From: Oreohelix idahoensis
Taxonomy: Eukaryota; Mollusca; Gastropoda; Stylommatophora; Oreohelicidae
Reading direction: 5' to 3'
Assembly (NCBI GenBank): GCA_024509875.1
Contig: JAMPIV010019831.1
Span: forward strand, 62,001-126,000
DNA: 64,000 nt
Shown: piece by piece, positions 35,634 through 46,112 of the stretch
Numbering within the stretch: the stretch's first letter is position 1
Layout of the letters: each line of letters begins with the position of its first letter
Program-made: the position numbers and the translations under genes
Notes under the pieces: generated by a model
Told to the model about the DNA's origin: nothing
The model's input: only the letters and a program-made list of their open reading frames with translations
Database searches by the model: none

Positions 35634-37082
35634 ATGGATGAAGTGGATCAATACCCAGACCTGTTTAATGCGATAAACAGTAGTGCTCAGTACAAAGCAA
35701 AGATCCCACGATGGGAACTGAGAGTGCCAGAAACTGACTCTCACTTATCAAAGATCATAAGCAGTAGTGCTCAGTACAAAGCAAAGATCCCAATATGGGA
35801 ACTGAGAGTGCCAGAAACTGACTCTCACTTATCAAAGATCATAAGCAGTAGTGCTCAGTACAACGCAAAGATCCCACCATGGGAACTGAGAGTGCCAGAA
35901 ACCGACTCTCGCTTATCAAAGATCATAAGCAGTAGTGCTCAGTACAAAACAAAGATCCCACCATGGGAACTGAGAGTGCCAGAAACTGACTCTCACTTAT
36001 CAAAGATCACAAGCAGTAGTGATCAGTACAAAGCAAAGATCCCACCATGGGAACTGAGAGTGCCAGAAACTGACTCTCACTTATCAAAGATCATAAGCAG
36101 TAGTGCCCAGTACAAAACAAAGATCCCACCATTGGAACTGAGAGTGCCAGAAACTGACTCTCACTTACCAAAGATTATAAGCAAATCTAACGACATAGTC
36201 TCAGCAAAAAGTAAAGCACTAGAGTACATAGAACGGTATATAAATAATAGCCTAACTATATATACTGATGGGTCAAAAGATGAAAAAGGACAATTAGGAG
36301 CAGGAATAGCAATACCAAAATTAAAAATTTACAAAAGATACAATGTAACAGGTAACACATCCATCTTTACAGCAGAATTAGTGGCAATCCTAAAAGCTTT
36401 AGAAATAGCTGCAGAAAACCCACCCAAAAAAGTAACCATTCTCACAGACTCCCTTTCAGCAGTTTTAGCTATCAGAAACAGAAATGGTTGTAGTAGACCA
36501 GATATTATAGAGGAAATACTACAGGTTAATACATATCTGCATACTACAGGATGCAGGGCAACACTAACATGGATACCATCACATGTGGGGATAGCAGGAA
36601 ATGAGCTTGCAGACAAAGAAGCCAAAGGCGGGAGAACTAGCCATAACAAAATTGAAGTAGGCCTAGGGAAGTTCGAAATAAAGAGTTTAATTGCTCAAGC
36701 AATAACTAAAGAGTGGATAACAGCATGGGACCAAAGTAAAAAAGCAAGACACGCATACAAAATCTTAAAAAAACCAAGCAAAAAATGTCAAATAAAAGAT
36801 GAACTAAAAATACCAATTAAGAAAAAATTGCTGAGGCTCAAGCTTGGAACTGGATATTTCATGATTGAGGAACCCACATGTGAAGAATGTCAAGAACCAA
36901 ACACAATTAGACACTTTCTGGTGGACTGCAAGAAATATGACCAACAGAGGCAAAACATTAAGACATACTGTAGTAAACACAAGGTAGAAATGAGTGTAGA
37001 AAATCTCATAGGCACAAAGACCCCTTCAGAAATGCAAAAGTTAATAAAACACTATATTACCAAAACAAAAGCTAACATATAA
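35634..37082 (+). pseudogene. LINE-A ORF2 C-terminal part with six 28-residue repeats and RNase H
   Basis: The frame has no internal stop. It begins in the linker between reverse transcriptase and RNase H (MDEVDQYPDLFNA), which here contains six copies of a 28-residue unit (SSAQYKAKIPPWELRVPETD plus SHLSKIIS) where A2 and A3 have one. RNase H follows with YTDGSKDEKGQLGAG, FTAELVAI, LTDSLSAV and NELADKEAK, so the catalytic D-E-D-D set looks complete. The C-terminal knuckle CEECQEPNTIRHFLVDC is present. It lacks endonuclease and reverse transcriptase and so cannot act as a full ORF2. Confidence 0.85.
35676..36179 (+). repeat. 84 bp in-frame tandem repeat, six units
   Basis: Units start at 35676, 35760, 35844, 35928, 36012 and 36096. 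Each encodes 28 residues of the ORF2 linker just before RNase H. Differences between units are single substitutions. LINE-A copies A2 and A3 have only one unit, so the expansion is specific to A4 among the copies here. Confidence 0.95.
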
Positions 37083-37218
37083 AAAATAAATAAGGATCCG
37101 AGCCAGTAGTCCAAACCGGAGAAAGATTCACCCCAGATACATACGGATTAACCAAATAAAGCATTCAGCGAAAATTAAAAACATACCAGATTAGACAATT
37201 GCATATTTTAGATATAAC

Positions 37219-39829
37219 TGTCGTAATTTTTATCTGAGAGAGTTCTGATGGATATTGTTCCTTTAGAGTGTAGAATGATAGTGAAGGCTCTGTGAGAATA
37301 AGGATTTAGGAAAGTGAGGTAGTAGATTCACAAGGGCTGGGGGAAGAATAAGGACAGTCTCTTATTACGACAATATTTGTCTCTCAAAAACTATTCCTAC
37401 CACTCTTCTGAACAAACAGTTGTTTGTCAGTTCCAGTCGCTCATGCGCACACACCGATTTGGTGATTCTGACGCACAACGTACATGAATACACACTACGA
37501 TAACAAAATATGGGAAATGTTTGGGTTTTGGGCCAGCCGACACCAATGCTAATAAAGTTTTTAATACTTTTATTATCATAAAATCAAGTTACAAGAAGGT
37601 ATCAATGTACAGTCAGAAATCATGGGTTACAAAACACAAAATAACAGGGGGGAGGGTTTCTGAGGAGAAGTATCCAATGCACCTTTTTTCGCTTGTATTT
37701 ACTAACAGAAAAGACCGGGTCCCAAAGACGAGAAGGGGGGGGGGGATGATGATGATCAGAGATAGGCAATTTAACCCAGTGGTAAATTTATTACTCTGAT
37801 CAAGGGGGTTACAATAATAAAGGGTAAAGGAAAAGCTAGGGGTCATCAAATTTTTTCCTTTAATCAACCAATTTTTCCGGGAGGAGGGAATGCTCACAGT
37901 TAAATAATCCCGCTAGGAGAAATCCCGTACAATTAATACAGTACACCTTAATACTAGGTTGAACTAATTATAAGGGTAAAAAGATTAAATCTCCTTTTTC
38001 AAAAAAAAAAAACACGCTTTGCTGGCCAGCACACAGTCACACACACACAGACTTACCAAATGGTGAATTCTGGCACTTCATAGGAAATACATAAAAAAAA
38101 GCACTAAACCTTGGCTTAGGTAAAAGTATTTTCTTCCGTGTACAGCCCCAGATTAGCGGGTTGTGGAAGTTAACAAAGTGTCCCGAAATCGCTGGACGTT
38201 GAAGTGTAACGGTACTGTTTGTTTATTAGATAAAGTTCCTAAAGAATGGCACGGGCACTTGGCTAGGGGTGAGGAATGGTGTGGTGTTTAAGATTGGCAC
38301 AGCTGGTGGAGATAACTTTCTTTTGCAGTAATGTCACAAACTACAAAAACACTGAGGTAAGTTCTTCAGGGGGTTGGTACAATCCAATGATTATGCTTGA
38401 CAGACAGTGTCAGGGAAATCTATGTTCTTCTTCACGAATAGAGCAGTGAGTAAAATATTGCCACTGTTGACTGTTCTTCTTCCAGTTTGATAACTATAAA
38501 AAAACCGACTTTATGAATTGGGATGTTAAAATAGTCTTTGGGTTTGCTTTGTTTCTGTATACTTCAGATAGCTGAACCCCAACAGGATCGCCACAAAGAT
38601 TAAATTTCAAATATGTTCATAAGTGACTGGAGTAATCGAACTGAGTCGGCAAGACTCTAGATATATATTATTGCTGCGAAATGGCTGCTTAAATGATGTT
38701 TCATTGCTGCTTAATTGCTGCTTAAATGATGTTTCATTGCTGCTTAATTGCTGCTTAAATGATGTTTCATTGCTGCTTAATTGCTGGGATGCGAGGTTTA
38801 AAAGATCATTCTGGATGCAACAGAAAAACATGAAATGCAATAAAATCATATTAAAATCTAGCGCGCGATACATTTACAGTTTAACTATTTTCTGCCCTCG
38901 CATCTTCAATTAATAAAGGAAGAAAAAAACTCCCCGTGAGGTTAATAGTTGAAAGCACATCTATTTATACAGAACTAAACTGTATTAAAGTTATAATTCC
39001 CTTAAGCGGCTATTGTATTAGGAAATAAACTTATAGATGTAACATTTAGTTGGCACTAGAACTTTGAAGATGGGCTTATTTAATAAGGTTAAATTTACAC
39101 CACAATCCCGTGAACTAAATATGAAATAACTAGACCACTGATCACTCGAAGCTAAAGTATAAATTACCGTCTGCACAGAAAAAGAATTTCACTCCAATAG
39201 CCAACAATTTAGATGAAATCTAGCAGGAATTATTTTCTATATGCTAGTGAATCTTAGAATTCTGTCAGAACGAATGATACGTTGCCCTTTTCATATTCTG
39301 TATTTATCTATTAGAAAGGCAAGATAAATGGTACATGTGAAAATTTCGCACCTCTTCAGTTCCCAGGGGAAGTCGAAGTTATTTAGCCGCCATGCTAATC
39401 ACGATGGCCCGACTGGCTTCCGATCTCCGTTCGTTTCAGGCTGCTCGCACGAGCATGTGAAATTCCGGCGAGACTAGCCTTATTCGCGGTGAGTTTCCTG
39501 ATTCCTCAGATCGTATCCGCTACGCTGAACGTTCCGTCTTTCGGGCAAGTCTGCCGGTGGCCACAGAAGTGCGAAGTCTGCATGAAGCTTTCTTCTGACC
39601 GCTCGTGTCCGTCTTGCGAACGGTTCAGTGTTCGTACGGAGATGCTAAACTTCTGCTTCTCTGTTCTGGGGATCTTCTTGACTGCTTTGATCCTAGCCGC
39701 TACTCTTCGTTGATGAAAAGTTACAACAATACTGATGTTCAGGGATTCTAATGTTATGAAAAGCTAAAGTCCCTTTAATCATCCAACAAATCAGGGAAAA
39801 TTCACTTGACAAACTAGACGTACGTCACA
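37219..39829. mobile_element. 2.6 kb solo-LTR-like insertion with 5 bp TSD
   Basis: The sequence starts TGTCGTAATTTTTATC and ends GACGTACGTCACA, is flanked by ATAAC at 37214-37218 and 39830-39834, and interrupts the LINE-A4 3' UTR, whose unbroken form (AGATATAACCAACC) is seen in A3. TG...CA ends with a 5 bp duplication are typical of LTR retrotransposons. I find no internal coding region and no repeat of its left end at its right end, so a solo LTR is the best explanation. It is unlike either LTR family in the window. Orientation is unknown. AATAAA-type signals are present (near 37549) but prove little in AT-rich DNA. Confidence 0.7.
38684..38782. repeat. 33 bp tandem repeat, three units
   Basis: The unit is GCTGCTTAAATGATG followed by TTTCATTGCTGCTTAATT, repeated at 38684, 38717 and 38750. 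It lies inside the solo-LTR-like element. Confidence 0.95.
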
Positions 39830-39834
39830 ATAAC

Positions 39835-40026
39835 CAACCATTATGAACTATAACTACAAAAGGAAAATACCTACTAGAGATACTATAGTATAAAATAAAT
39901 GCAAACAAAAACATTTTATAACAAAGGAAACACGTCCTGATATAACCAACAACCCCATGCACATGGTAGATGGTTGAAAAGGGCGTGCTACAAAGAAAAG
40001 TAGCAAACACAGTAATTTAAAAAAAG
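39835..40026 (+). mobile_element. LINE-A copy A4, end of 3' UTR
   Basis: It matches the last 190 bp of the LINE-A 3' UTR (CACGTCCTGATATAACC, GGGCGTGCTACAAAG, GTAGCAAACAC) and ends in a short A run at about 40018-40025. LINE-B copy B4 follows across the junction string GACTGTACTGAA at 40026-40037. Confidence 0.9.
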
Positions 40027-40036
40027 ACTGTACTGA

Positions 40037-40802
40037 AAAAAGAGCTACAGTGTAACTGAAGGGACTTCGATTTTTACCGCAGAGATGGTAGCAATTCTTA
40101 AAAGTTTAGAAATAATCGAAGATAACCCACCAGAAGGTGTTACGATATTTACAGACTCACTATCATTCATACAAGCACTAGAACACCCAGGTAAATGTAG
40201 CCGGCCAGACATAAAGGAAGAAATTCTAGCAATTAATACATCACTAGGGAACAGAGGATGTAGTGTGAGGCTAGTGTGGGTTCCAGCACACATAGGTATT
40301 GCTGTTAACGAGTTGGCAGATCAGAACGCCAAGAATGGAAGAACAGGTAAAAACAATATAAGAGCAGGACTGGGAAGGTCGGAGATCAAGAGCCAAGTGA
40401 AGATGGCTGTAAACGAGGAATGAAAGACAACGTGGAAGAACAGTAGAAAAAGCAGACATGCGTTCAAACTGCTGAAAGAGCCAACGAGGACATGCCAAGT
40501 CAGAGAAGAATTAAAGATACCATCAAACAAAAAATTGTGGCGTCTCCGCCTCGGTGCAGCATACTTTATGATAGAAGAACCATACTGCCAAGAATGTCAG
40601 GAAGAGAATGACATAGACCACTACCTGATCCACTGTAAAAAGTATGAACAACAAAGGATTGAATTAAAAACTTACTATTGAAATCACAATATAGACTTGA
40701 TAGATGATAAGGTTTTAAATATAGATGCTCCAAGAGATGCCCAATCAATACTTAAAAGATATATACATAAAACAAAGGAAAACATATAAGGCTAGTAACC
40801 AA

Positions 40803-40891
<89 letters not shown>

Positions 40892-41275
40892 CAAAATAAA
40901 AAGAAAAAAATAACTTACTAACTACTCATAGGACAAGGAAGACAACAAGGTATTCAATTAAAAAAAACAACTCAAAAAGAACAAATACTAATACAAAGTA
41001 AAACCAAGTGTAAAGGACAATTGTTATCAAGAAACAATACAATAGAGAAAATAAAATGGACAAATACTAATATAAATTGAAATCAGCAACTGCTAAAGAC
41101 AATAGATATTTAAATTGAATGCAAAATTAAAAAATAAAATGACACTAAATACCCCAATTATAACCAAATTTCAGGTTGAACAGGGTAGACAAAGATGGAA
41201 CGAGAAGAGGCAATAACGGTAAACTGTTAAGTGCCCGCCCTCCACCCATCACCTCATCAAAACAACAACAACAAC
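40037..41275 (+). mobile_element. LINE-B copy B4, 5'-truncated
   Basis: It begins in ORF2 near the first part of RNase H (AAAAGAGCTACAGTG), with FTAEMVAI and FTDSLS. The reading frame is broken by TGA at about 40421 (Trp codon in other copies) and TGA at about 40678, so the RNase H end is a pseudogene. The ORF2 end is at 40786. The 3' UTR is of the B1 type, with a long (AT)n tract, the 38 bp block at 41150-41187 and a CAA tail at 41261-41275. Confidence 0.85.
40811..40887. repeat. (AT)n microsatellite in LINE-B4 3' UTR
   Basis: About 77 bp of uninterrupted AT dinucleotides, preceded by an A run. The same position in B1 has only about 20 bp, so it is a variable microsatellite carried in the 3' UTR of this LINE-B subfamily. 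Confidence 0.95.
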
Positions 41276-41284
41276 TGTACTGAA

Positions 41285-42017
41285 AGGACTCCCAGTTTGC
41301 CTTTTTTAGGTTGAATGAAGGTTTCGAGCTTCTTGGACTAGTTCTATATTTGTCGTTTAGGTTTATTTCTATGGGTAAGTGGTCTGAGCTGGAGTCATTC
41401 AGTACTTCCCATTTAGCAGAGGCTAGGTTTGGTGTTATAATACTTATGTCTATTGCTGTATCTCCTCCACTGTTGCATGGGTTAACCCTTGTCACTGAGC
41501 CATCATTTAGTATGATTAGCTCAGCGCTTTCAATGTAGTCCAACAGTCTTTTTCCTGCTTGATCATTACTGTTGTTACCCCATGCCTCATGGTGGGAATT
41601 AAAGTCACCTACCAATAATGTTCTTTGGTCTATTTGTGTGTTATTAGTGGCAATGTCCCTATCGGTTATATTACCCTTGGGGCTATAGATGTTTATTATT
41701 TTTAAGTTATCTTTCTCACTGTCTAATGTTATACTTATTCCTTCAATATTTTCTGTGTTGAATTGTTCCCAATTTAATATTTTGTAGTCTTCATGTATTA
41801 GAAAGGCCACGCCCCCTCCTCTTCCCTCAGGTCTATCATTTCTAAGTGTTATATATCCTTGGTAGTTCAGTTTCTGTTTGGGGTTCAGGAGGGTTTCTTG
41901 TATTGCAAAGATGGGTTTTGCCTCCTTATACTGTCCCATAAGAGACATCAGGTTCTTCCTGGCACCCCTACAGTTCCACTGAACTACTTTGATAGCTCTA
42001 GAGTTTTTGGTTCCCAT
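41285..42017 (-). pseudogene. LINE-A ORF2 N-terminal fragment: APE-type endonuclease
   Basis: From the ATG at 42017 it encodes an apparently complete endonuclease domain: VVQWNCRGARKN, AIQETLLN, GRGGGVAF, GDFNSHHEAWG, AIDISIITPN and SDHLPIEI. These carry the usual catalytic Asn, Glu, Asp-x-Asn and Asp-His residues of APE endonucleases. The LINE sequence stops after KKANWESFQ at about 41285. The frame then runs on into the tail of LINE-B4 without meaning. Confidence 0.85.
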
Positions 42018-42060
42018 TTCGTATGGTTAGCTTAGTTATGTTATTGTTTTTATTAGGTTC

Positions 42061-43623
42061 TTTGATAGGGGATCTACTTTTATGGTTTTGCTCACTATCT
42101 CTCATGTTCTCCACAAACTCATCATTCCAAGTAACCATTGTACTCCGAACTCTTTCAGCGAGGTATGGTAGGTGTAGTTCTACTGTTTCCTTAAATTTTT
42201 CTTCCATATTTTCTATAGGCCTAGCTCTTTCTCTCTCTATTTTTTTAAGGATTTCTTCATTAGCTTCTTTTATCTCTGCTATTTTTTTGAGGTCTCTCTC
42301 TATTTCCTTTTGTGCTGTTTTTATTTCTTCTAGTACTTGTCTGGCTTGGATGAGGTTTTGTTCTGTCTCTTCTGTGTTGCCATCTTCTTTACTGTTTATG
42401 AGTGTTTTAATTTTATCTTTTTTTCTGGATTTGTTCCTTTATGTCTTTCACTTCACTGGTTATTTGTTGTATTTGTTTCTTAATGATACTTTCTTGAGAG
42501 TTTTGAAGATGGTTGTTTGTTTTCTGTCTTTCTTTTATTTGCCAGAATGGTTTGTTTGTTTCTAGTGATTCTTTTAATATGTGTTTTGTCTCTTGATAGA
42601 TTGGGCACCTTTGATACCTGGCACTGTAGCTACCCTGGCAGTTTGCACATTTTCTGTTTTTGTTTTCTCGTTTATAATCTTTATCCTCCTTAGCCATTGT
42701 ACAGTCTGCGTGTCTGTGTGCTCCCACACAGAAACTGCACCTAGTCGCTCTTTTACACACATGTTGCGTATGGCCAAAGCCTTTCTTGACAGTTTGTGCA
42801 TTGTATGATGCTAGGTATGAATACCTCTGTTATTTTGGCTCTCTGGTTGAGTTTGACCTGCTTGGGTATTTCTGTGCCCTTTATATTTAGCACTACCACT
42901 GTCGTATTCTTTTGCTCTTTGGTTTTTATTCTTTCTACTTTTTCTATCTTTGTTTGTGGGTTTTCTTTCATTATGTTAGTATGGATCTCCTCTTCTGTTA
43001 GGATTGGGTCGACCCTTTTTGATGACGAATCTTCGGGTCTCCTTGATCAACTCGATCTGTACCTTTATCCCATGTGCGAGTTGCACTTCTTTTGGGTTAG
43101 GCCTACTCTTTAATTCCTGTACTAGTGCCTTCCTTTTTTCTGTGTTGTTTACCGTGATTGTTACTCCATTTTTATGTTTTTGCATTTTGTCAATATATTT
43201 TTTCCCTATTATTGCTTCCAGAATGACCAGGATTTTGTCATCCGGTAAAGATCTCAGTGTGGCATCTGTTCCAGCTATCTGTGTTATTTTGATTCTGTTT
43301 TTGGTTTCTTTGTTTTCTCCTCCTCTGGTTTCCTGACTGTTTTTGCTTGTGGTTTCATGGTTGTCCTCTTTCCTGAGTTCTGTCTTTTTGTTTACTGTCC
43401 GGGTTCCTGCATCTTCGTTTTTGTTGGTTCTGCTTACTGCAGTTTTAATTACGCCTCCTTTCAGATTTTCCTTTATTGTTTCTATTTTGGGTCCAATTTC
43501 TGTGTTTCTGACTATAGGGCTTATGATCCTGTTCTTTTCTGTCGGGTTTGGTATTCTACCCTTTTCAGCTTGCCTGACCCACGCTTTTCCCTCCCCGGAC
43601 TGCGACCTGGTCATTGGTGTCAT
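42061..43623 (-). pseudogene. LINE-A-type ORF1 with zinc knuckles, several frameshifts
   Basis: The start is taken as the ATG at 43623 (MTPMTRSQSGEGKAW). It is recognisable as ORF1 by KITQIAGTDATLRSLPDDK, VQLAHGIKVQIE, knuckles including CSFCVGAHRHADC and CANCQGSYSARYQRC, and the C-terminal VELHLPYLAERVRS. Frames break near 42975, 42760 and 42410, and one base is lost near the A2 stop, so the last frame reads on into the ORF2 start region. The N-terminal 150 residues differ strongly from A2, while the C-terminal 60 are nearly the same. Confidence 0.8.
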
Positions 43624-43658
43624 TGTGATTATATTTATTGATTCATTTACCTATGATT

Positions 43659-43970
43659 TGGGACCCAAAGATGCAGCAATAGAGAATGCAGTCAGCGACC
43701 CATAGCTTGACTGCTTGCATCAGGGTCAGCGAACCAGAGCTGACCAAGACCCTACTCCACCTCCACGTGGTGGTCCTGGAAACAGGCTACATCACTGCAG
43801 TCTGGCTGAGAGAGTAGGGATCGCAGAGGGAAGGCAAACCCGGTCCCAAAAAATGCCGTGCTGAAGTCGGATGTGTCGACCGAAAGGTGCAGATATTACA
43901 GCTCCGGCGTAAACAGACACAACGCAACCAACGTCCTTTTCAGGACGAACGAGGAAGAAGGAAGAAGAAG
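43659..43970 (+). mobile_element. 312 bp retroposon with 14 bp TSD and histone-like hairpin
   Basis: The insertion is flanked by perfect copies of ATTTACCTATGATT at 43645-43658 and 43971-43984. It ends in a GAAGAAG-type tail (43951-43970), and a six-pair hairpin CGTCCT-TTTC-AGGACG lies just before the tail at 43932-43947. It has no coding frame of note. It is either a SINE or the 5'-truncated 3' end of a LINE not otherwise present here. Confidence 0.75.
43932..43947 (+). other. Histone-type hairpin near retroposon 3' end
   Basis: CGTCCT-TTTC-AGGACG is a perfect six-pair stem with loop TTTC, preceded by ACCAA and followed by AAC, close to the animal histone mRNA stem-loop consensus in geometry, loop and flanks. 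In LINEs a 3' hairpin can instead be the recognition site for the element's own reverse transcriptase. Confidence 0.7.
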
Positions 43971-44075
43971 ATTTACCTATGATTGTTAGTACCCTGCCTT
44001 TTATTTTGCAACTATTATTTTTCTTATATGACTGATCTTTATTGAAATTACTGTTTATCTCTAGTCTCATTAGTT

Positions 44076-46112
44076 TTATATATTTAAACTAATACAGTCA
44101 AGAAGAGATGGTATACTGCTACCAGGTTTACTCGGTTTGGGGTGTGCTGACTTTCCTGCCCTCAGAAAGTATGTGTTTGCGGTGTCTGGCCGGACTTTGC
44201 TATTCGCTTTCATTCTTACCTGATCTATTGTCGCAGCAAGCTCATTTAGCATTTTGTTATGGCGCCAAGTGTATCGCCCTTGCCCTAATGCCACCTTACA
44301 CGCTGAGAGCACGTGTTCAAGTGTCTGCCTCCCCTGGCACAGGGGGCACTGCTCATCATCCGACTTTCCCCATTTCACAAGGTTGGTGGCCGATGGCAGC
44401 AGGTCATACATTAATCTAACCACGAAGCTGAGCCTAAGAGGTGGCATATGCCATATATCATTCCATGTCAAGGACCTCTGCAGGGCTCCTTCCCATGTAG
44501 TCCATTGGCCTTGTTGGACTTGCTGCACTGCTTTTTGCAACCTCTTATCATTCTCAGCTCCTCGTATCTCCTGAACTACCATGTCTCTGCGCTCCCTGCT
44601 TGATGCCTTGGACCACCAGCGGATGTCACCATGCCCAAATCCCCGTCTATTCGTTTGTGTGTATCCGATTACCTCTCTCAGTTTGAGTGACTCTTCAGCA
44701 GCATCAACAGCTTCTTCCACTCTCCACTTCCTTCCCGTTTTCAGTGTGGGCTGAATGGACTTAACCACGTCATCAGCTGACTCGCGTAGCATCATTGCAA
44801 GCCTTGCTTTTCCAACTTTGTACTCTTCAACAACTGACTTGAAGGGAAGCAGAAGTTTTGACTTTTTGCAGTACAGTGCTACATCTGACAGACCTGGTGG
44901 TATCCCTAGCCATTTTCTCATGAACTTGTTGACCTTCTGCTCTATCGCTTCCACTGTACTTGTGCTTATTTCATATATAAGCAGTGGCCACAGCAACTTC
45001 GGTATCAACATGAACTGGAGGCACCACAGTTTGAACTTCCCCAGGAGTCTGCTTTGGTCTATGATCTGTAGTCCTCTGTCTGCCATTTCTATTGTCTGTT
45101 GCACTGCCTTCGAGTTTTTTAAAGAGGCATCGTACACCCTGCCAAGACTTTTAACATGTTCCTCAATGACAGAAGGGATTCTTTGGCCGGAAACCGTGAA
45201 TATGACCTCTGCTATCTTCCCTTTCCTGACTGATAGGCTTCTCGACTTCTTGGGTTTGAAGCTCATTCTGCACCAGCTGACTAGTTCATCCAGGCGTGCT
45301 AACATCCTCCGGGCCTGATGTTCATCTGATGTCAGAATTGTTGTGTCATCCATGAATGCTTTGAGCGGTGGCATGTGACACATTCCACCGAACTTTGGGC
45401 CTATAGCCATTCCTTCAGCCGCATTGAGGATTACCTGCATAGCCATAACGAATAGTATCGGAGAGATGGTACATCCCATCGCAATTCCAACTTCAAGGCC
45501 AATCCACTTTGTTGTGTACTCTCTGGTTGAAAATCTGACAGAAAGTCCTGCGAAATACAGCTTCAGCATTGATGCAATCTCTTGTGGAACATGATACATT
45601 TCTAGGGCCTGCCACAACATCTGGTGTGGAACGGATCCATAAGCATTCGCTAGATCCAACCAGATTACATGGAGGTTTGTTCTGTCAGACTTTGCCTTTT
45701 GGATTGCTTCCCAGATCATTGCGGCATGCTCTATACATCCTGGTGTACCTGGGATACCTCCTTTCTGAATGGTAGTGTCAATGTACCCATTTGCCAGGAG
45801 GTATGTAGTGAGTCTTTTCGCCATCACTGAGAAGAATATCTTCCCTTCCACATTGAGTAGTGAGATTGGCCTGAACTGACTGATGTCTGTTGAATTTTGT
45901 CCCTACGGGATGTAGACTCCGTTTGCCTTTCTCCATTCCTTGCTTACGAGCTGGGTTTTCCACGCATTCTTCAGTAAACGGAGCAGTCGTTTGAGAACCT
46001 CGGGGCATCTCTTATACACAACATATGGAACACCATTAGGACCTGGAGCTGACTTGCACCGAGCTTTCTGGACAATGCTTTCTACCTCTTGCACCGTTGG
46101 GGGCTTGGTGTT
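44076..46112 (-). pseudogene. R2-type reverse transcriptase with in-frame stop
   Basis: From the LTR border the frame reads KCKSAPGPNGVPYVVYKR-like reverse transcriptase start motifs, then has TAG at about 45901-45903 directly after GVYIP, continues QFRPISLLNVEGK, LDLANAYGSVPH, GCTISPILF, and the active site AFMDDTTIL. The C-terminal part has CPLCQGRQTLEHVLSAC (C-x2-C-x7-H-x4-C) followed by WRHNKMLNELA, which resembles the knuckle and the start of the restriction-like endonuclease in R2-superfamily LINEs. The frame ends at 44076, shorter than a full protein. MDD replaces the usual ADD at the active site. Assignment to R2 rather than another endonuclease-type clade is likely but not certain. 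Confidence 0.7.
44100..46112 (-). mobile_element. R2-type LINE fragment, truncated at both ends
   Basis: The minus strand carries reverse transcriptase and the start of a restriction-like endonuclease region. The 5' side is cut by the LTR array at 46113. The 3' side stops near 44100, before the expected catalytic part of the endonuclease and any 3' UTR. It does not look like LINE-A, B or C. Confidence 0.75.

Larger units (their letters stand above)
34047..37218 (+). mobile_element. LINE-A copy A4, sense part, interrupted by a Tc1 transposon
   Basis: The sense part runs from AGCACACAAAACC, is interrupted at 34107-35606, continues through the end of ORF2 (stop 37080-37082) and into the 3' UTR until another insertion at 37219. 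The last part of its 3' UTR is at 39835-40026. Without the Tc1 insertion the frame from 34048 to 37082 has no stop or shift, so this is one of the better preserved LINE-A pieces. Confidence 0.85.
41283..44075 (-). mobile_element. LINE-A-type copy A5: 5' UTR, ORF1 and start of ORF2, minus strand, 3'-truncated
   Basis: Read on the minus strand the copy has ORF1 (43623 to about 42060) and the first 240 codons of ORF2 (42017 to about 41285), where it stops abruptly. Natural LINE truncation removes the 5' end, so a copy that keeps its 5' end and loses its 3' end is most simply the inverted half of a twin-primed insertion. The matching sense half is not visible to the right. The ORF1 N-terminal half is diverged from A2. 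A 312 bp retroposon interrupts it upstream of ORF1. The 5' boundary near 44075 is approximate. Confidence 0.7.

Noticed and set aside
37521..39713. Short frames inside the solo-LTR-like element
   Set aside because: They are brief and low in complexity, and the 38607-38913 frames simply translate the 33 bp tandem repeat. No motif is visible.
11068..44075. Direct evidence for a telomere
   Set aside because: No telomeric simple repeat such as TTAGGG is present, and the flanks on both sides are other transposons. The telomere idea rests only on array polarity.
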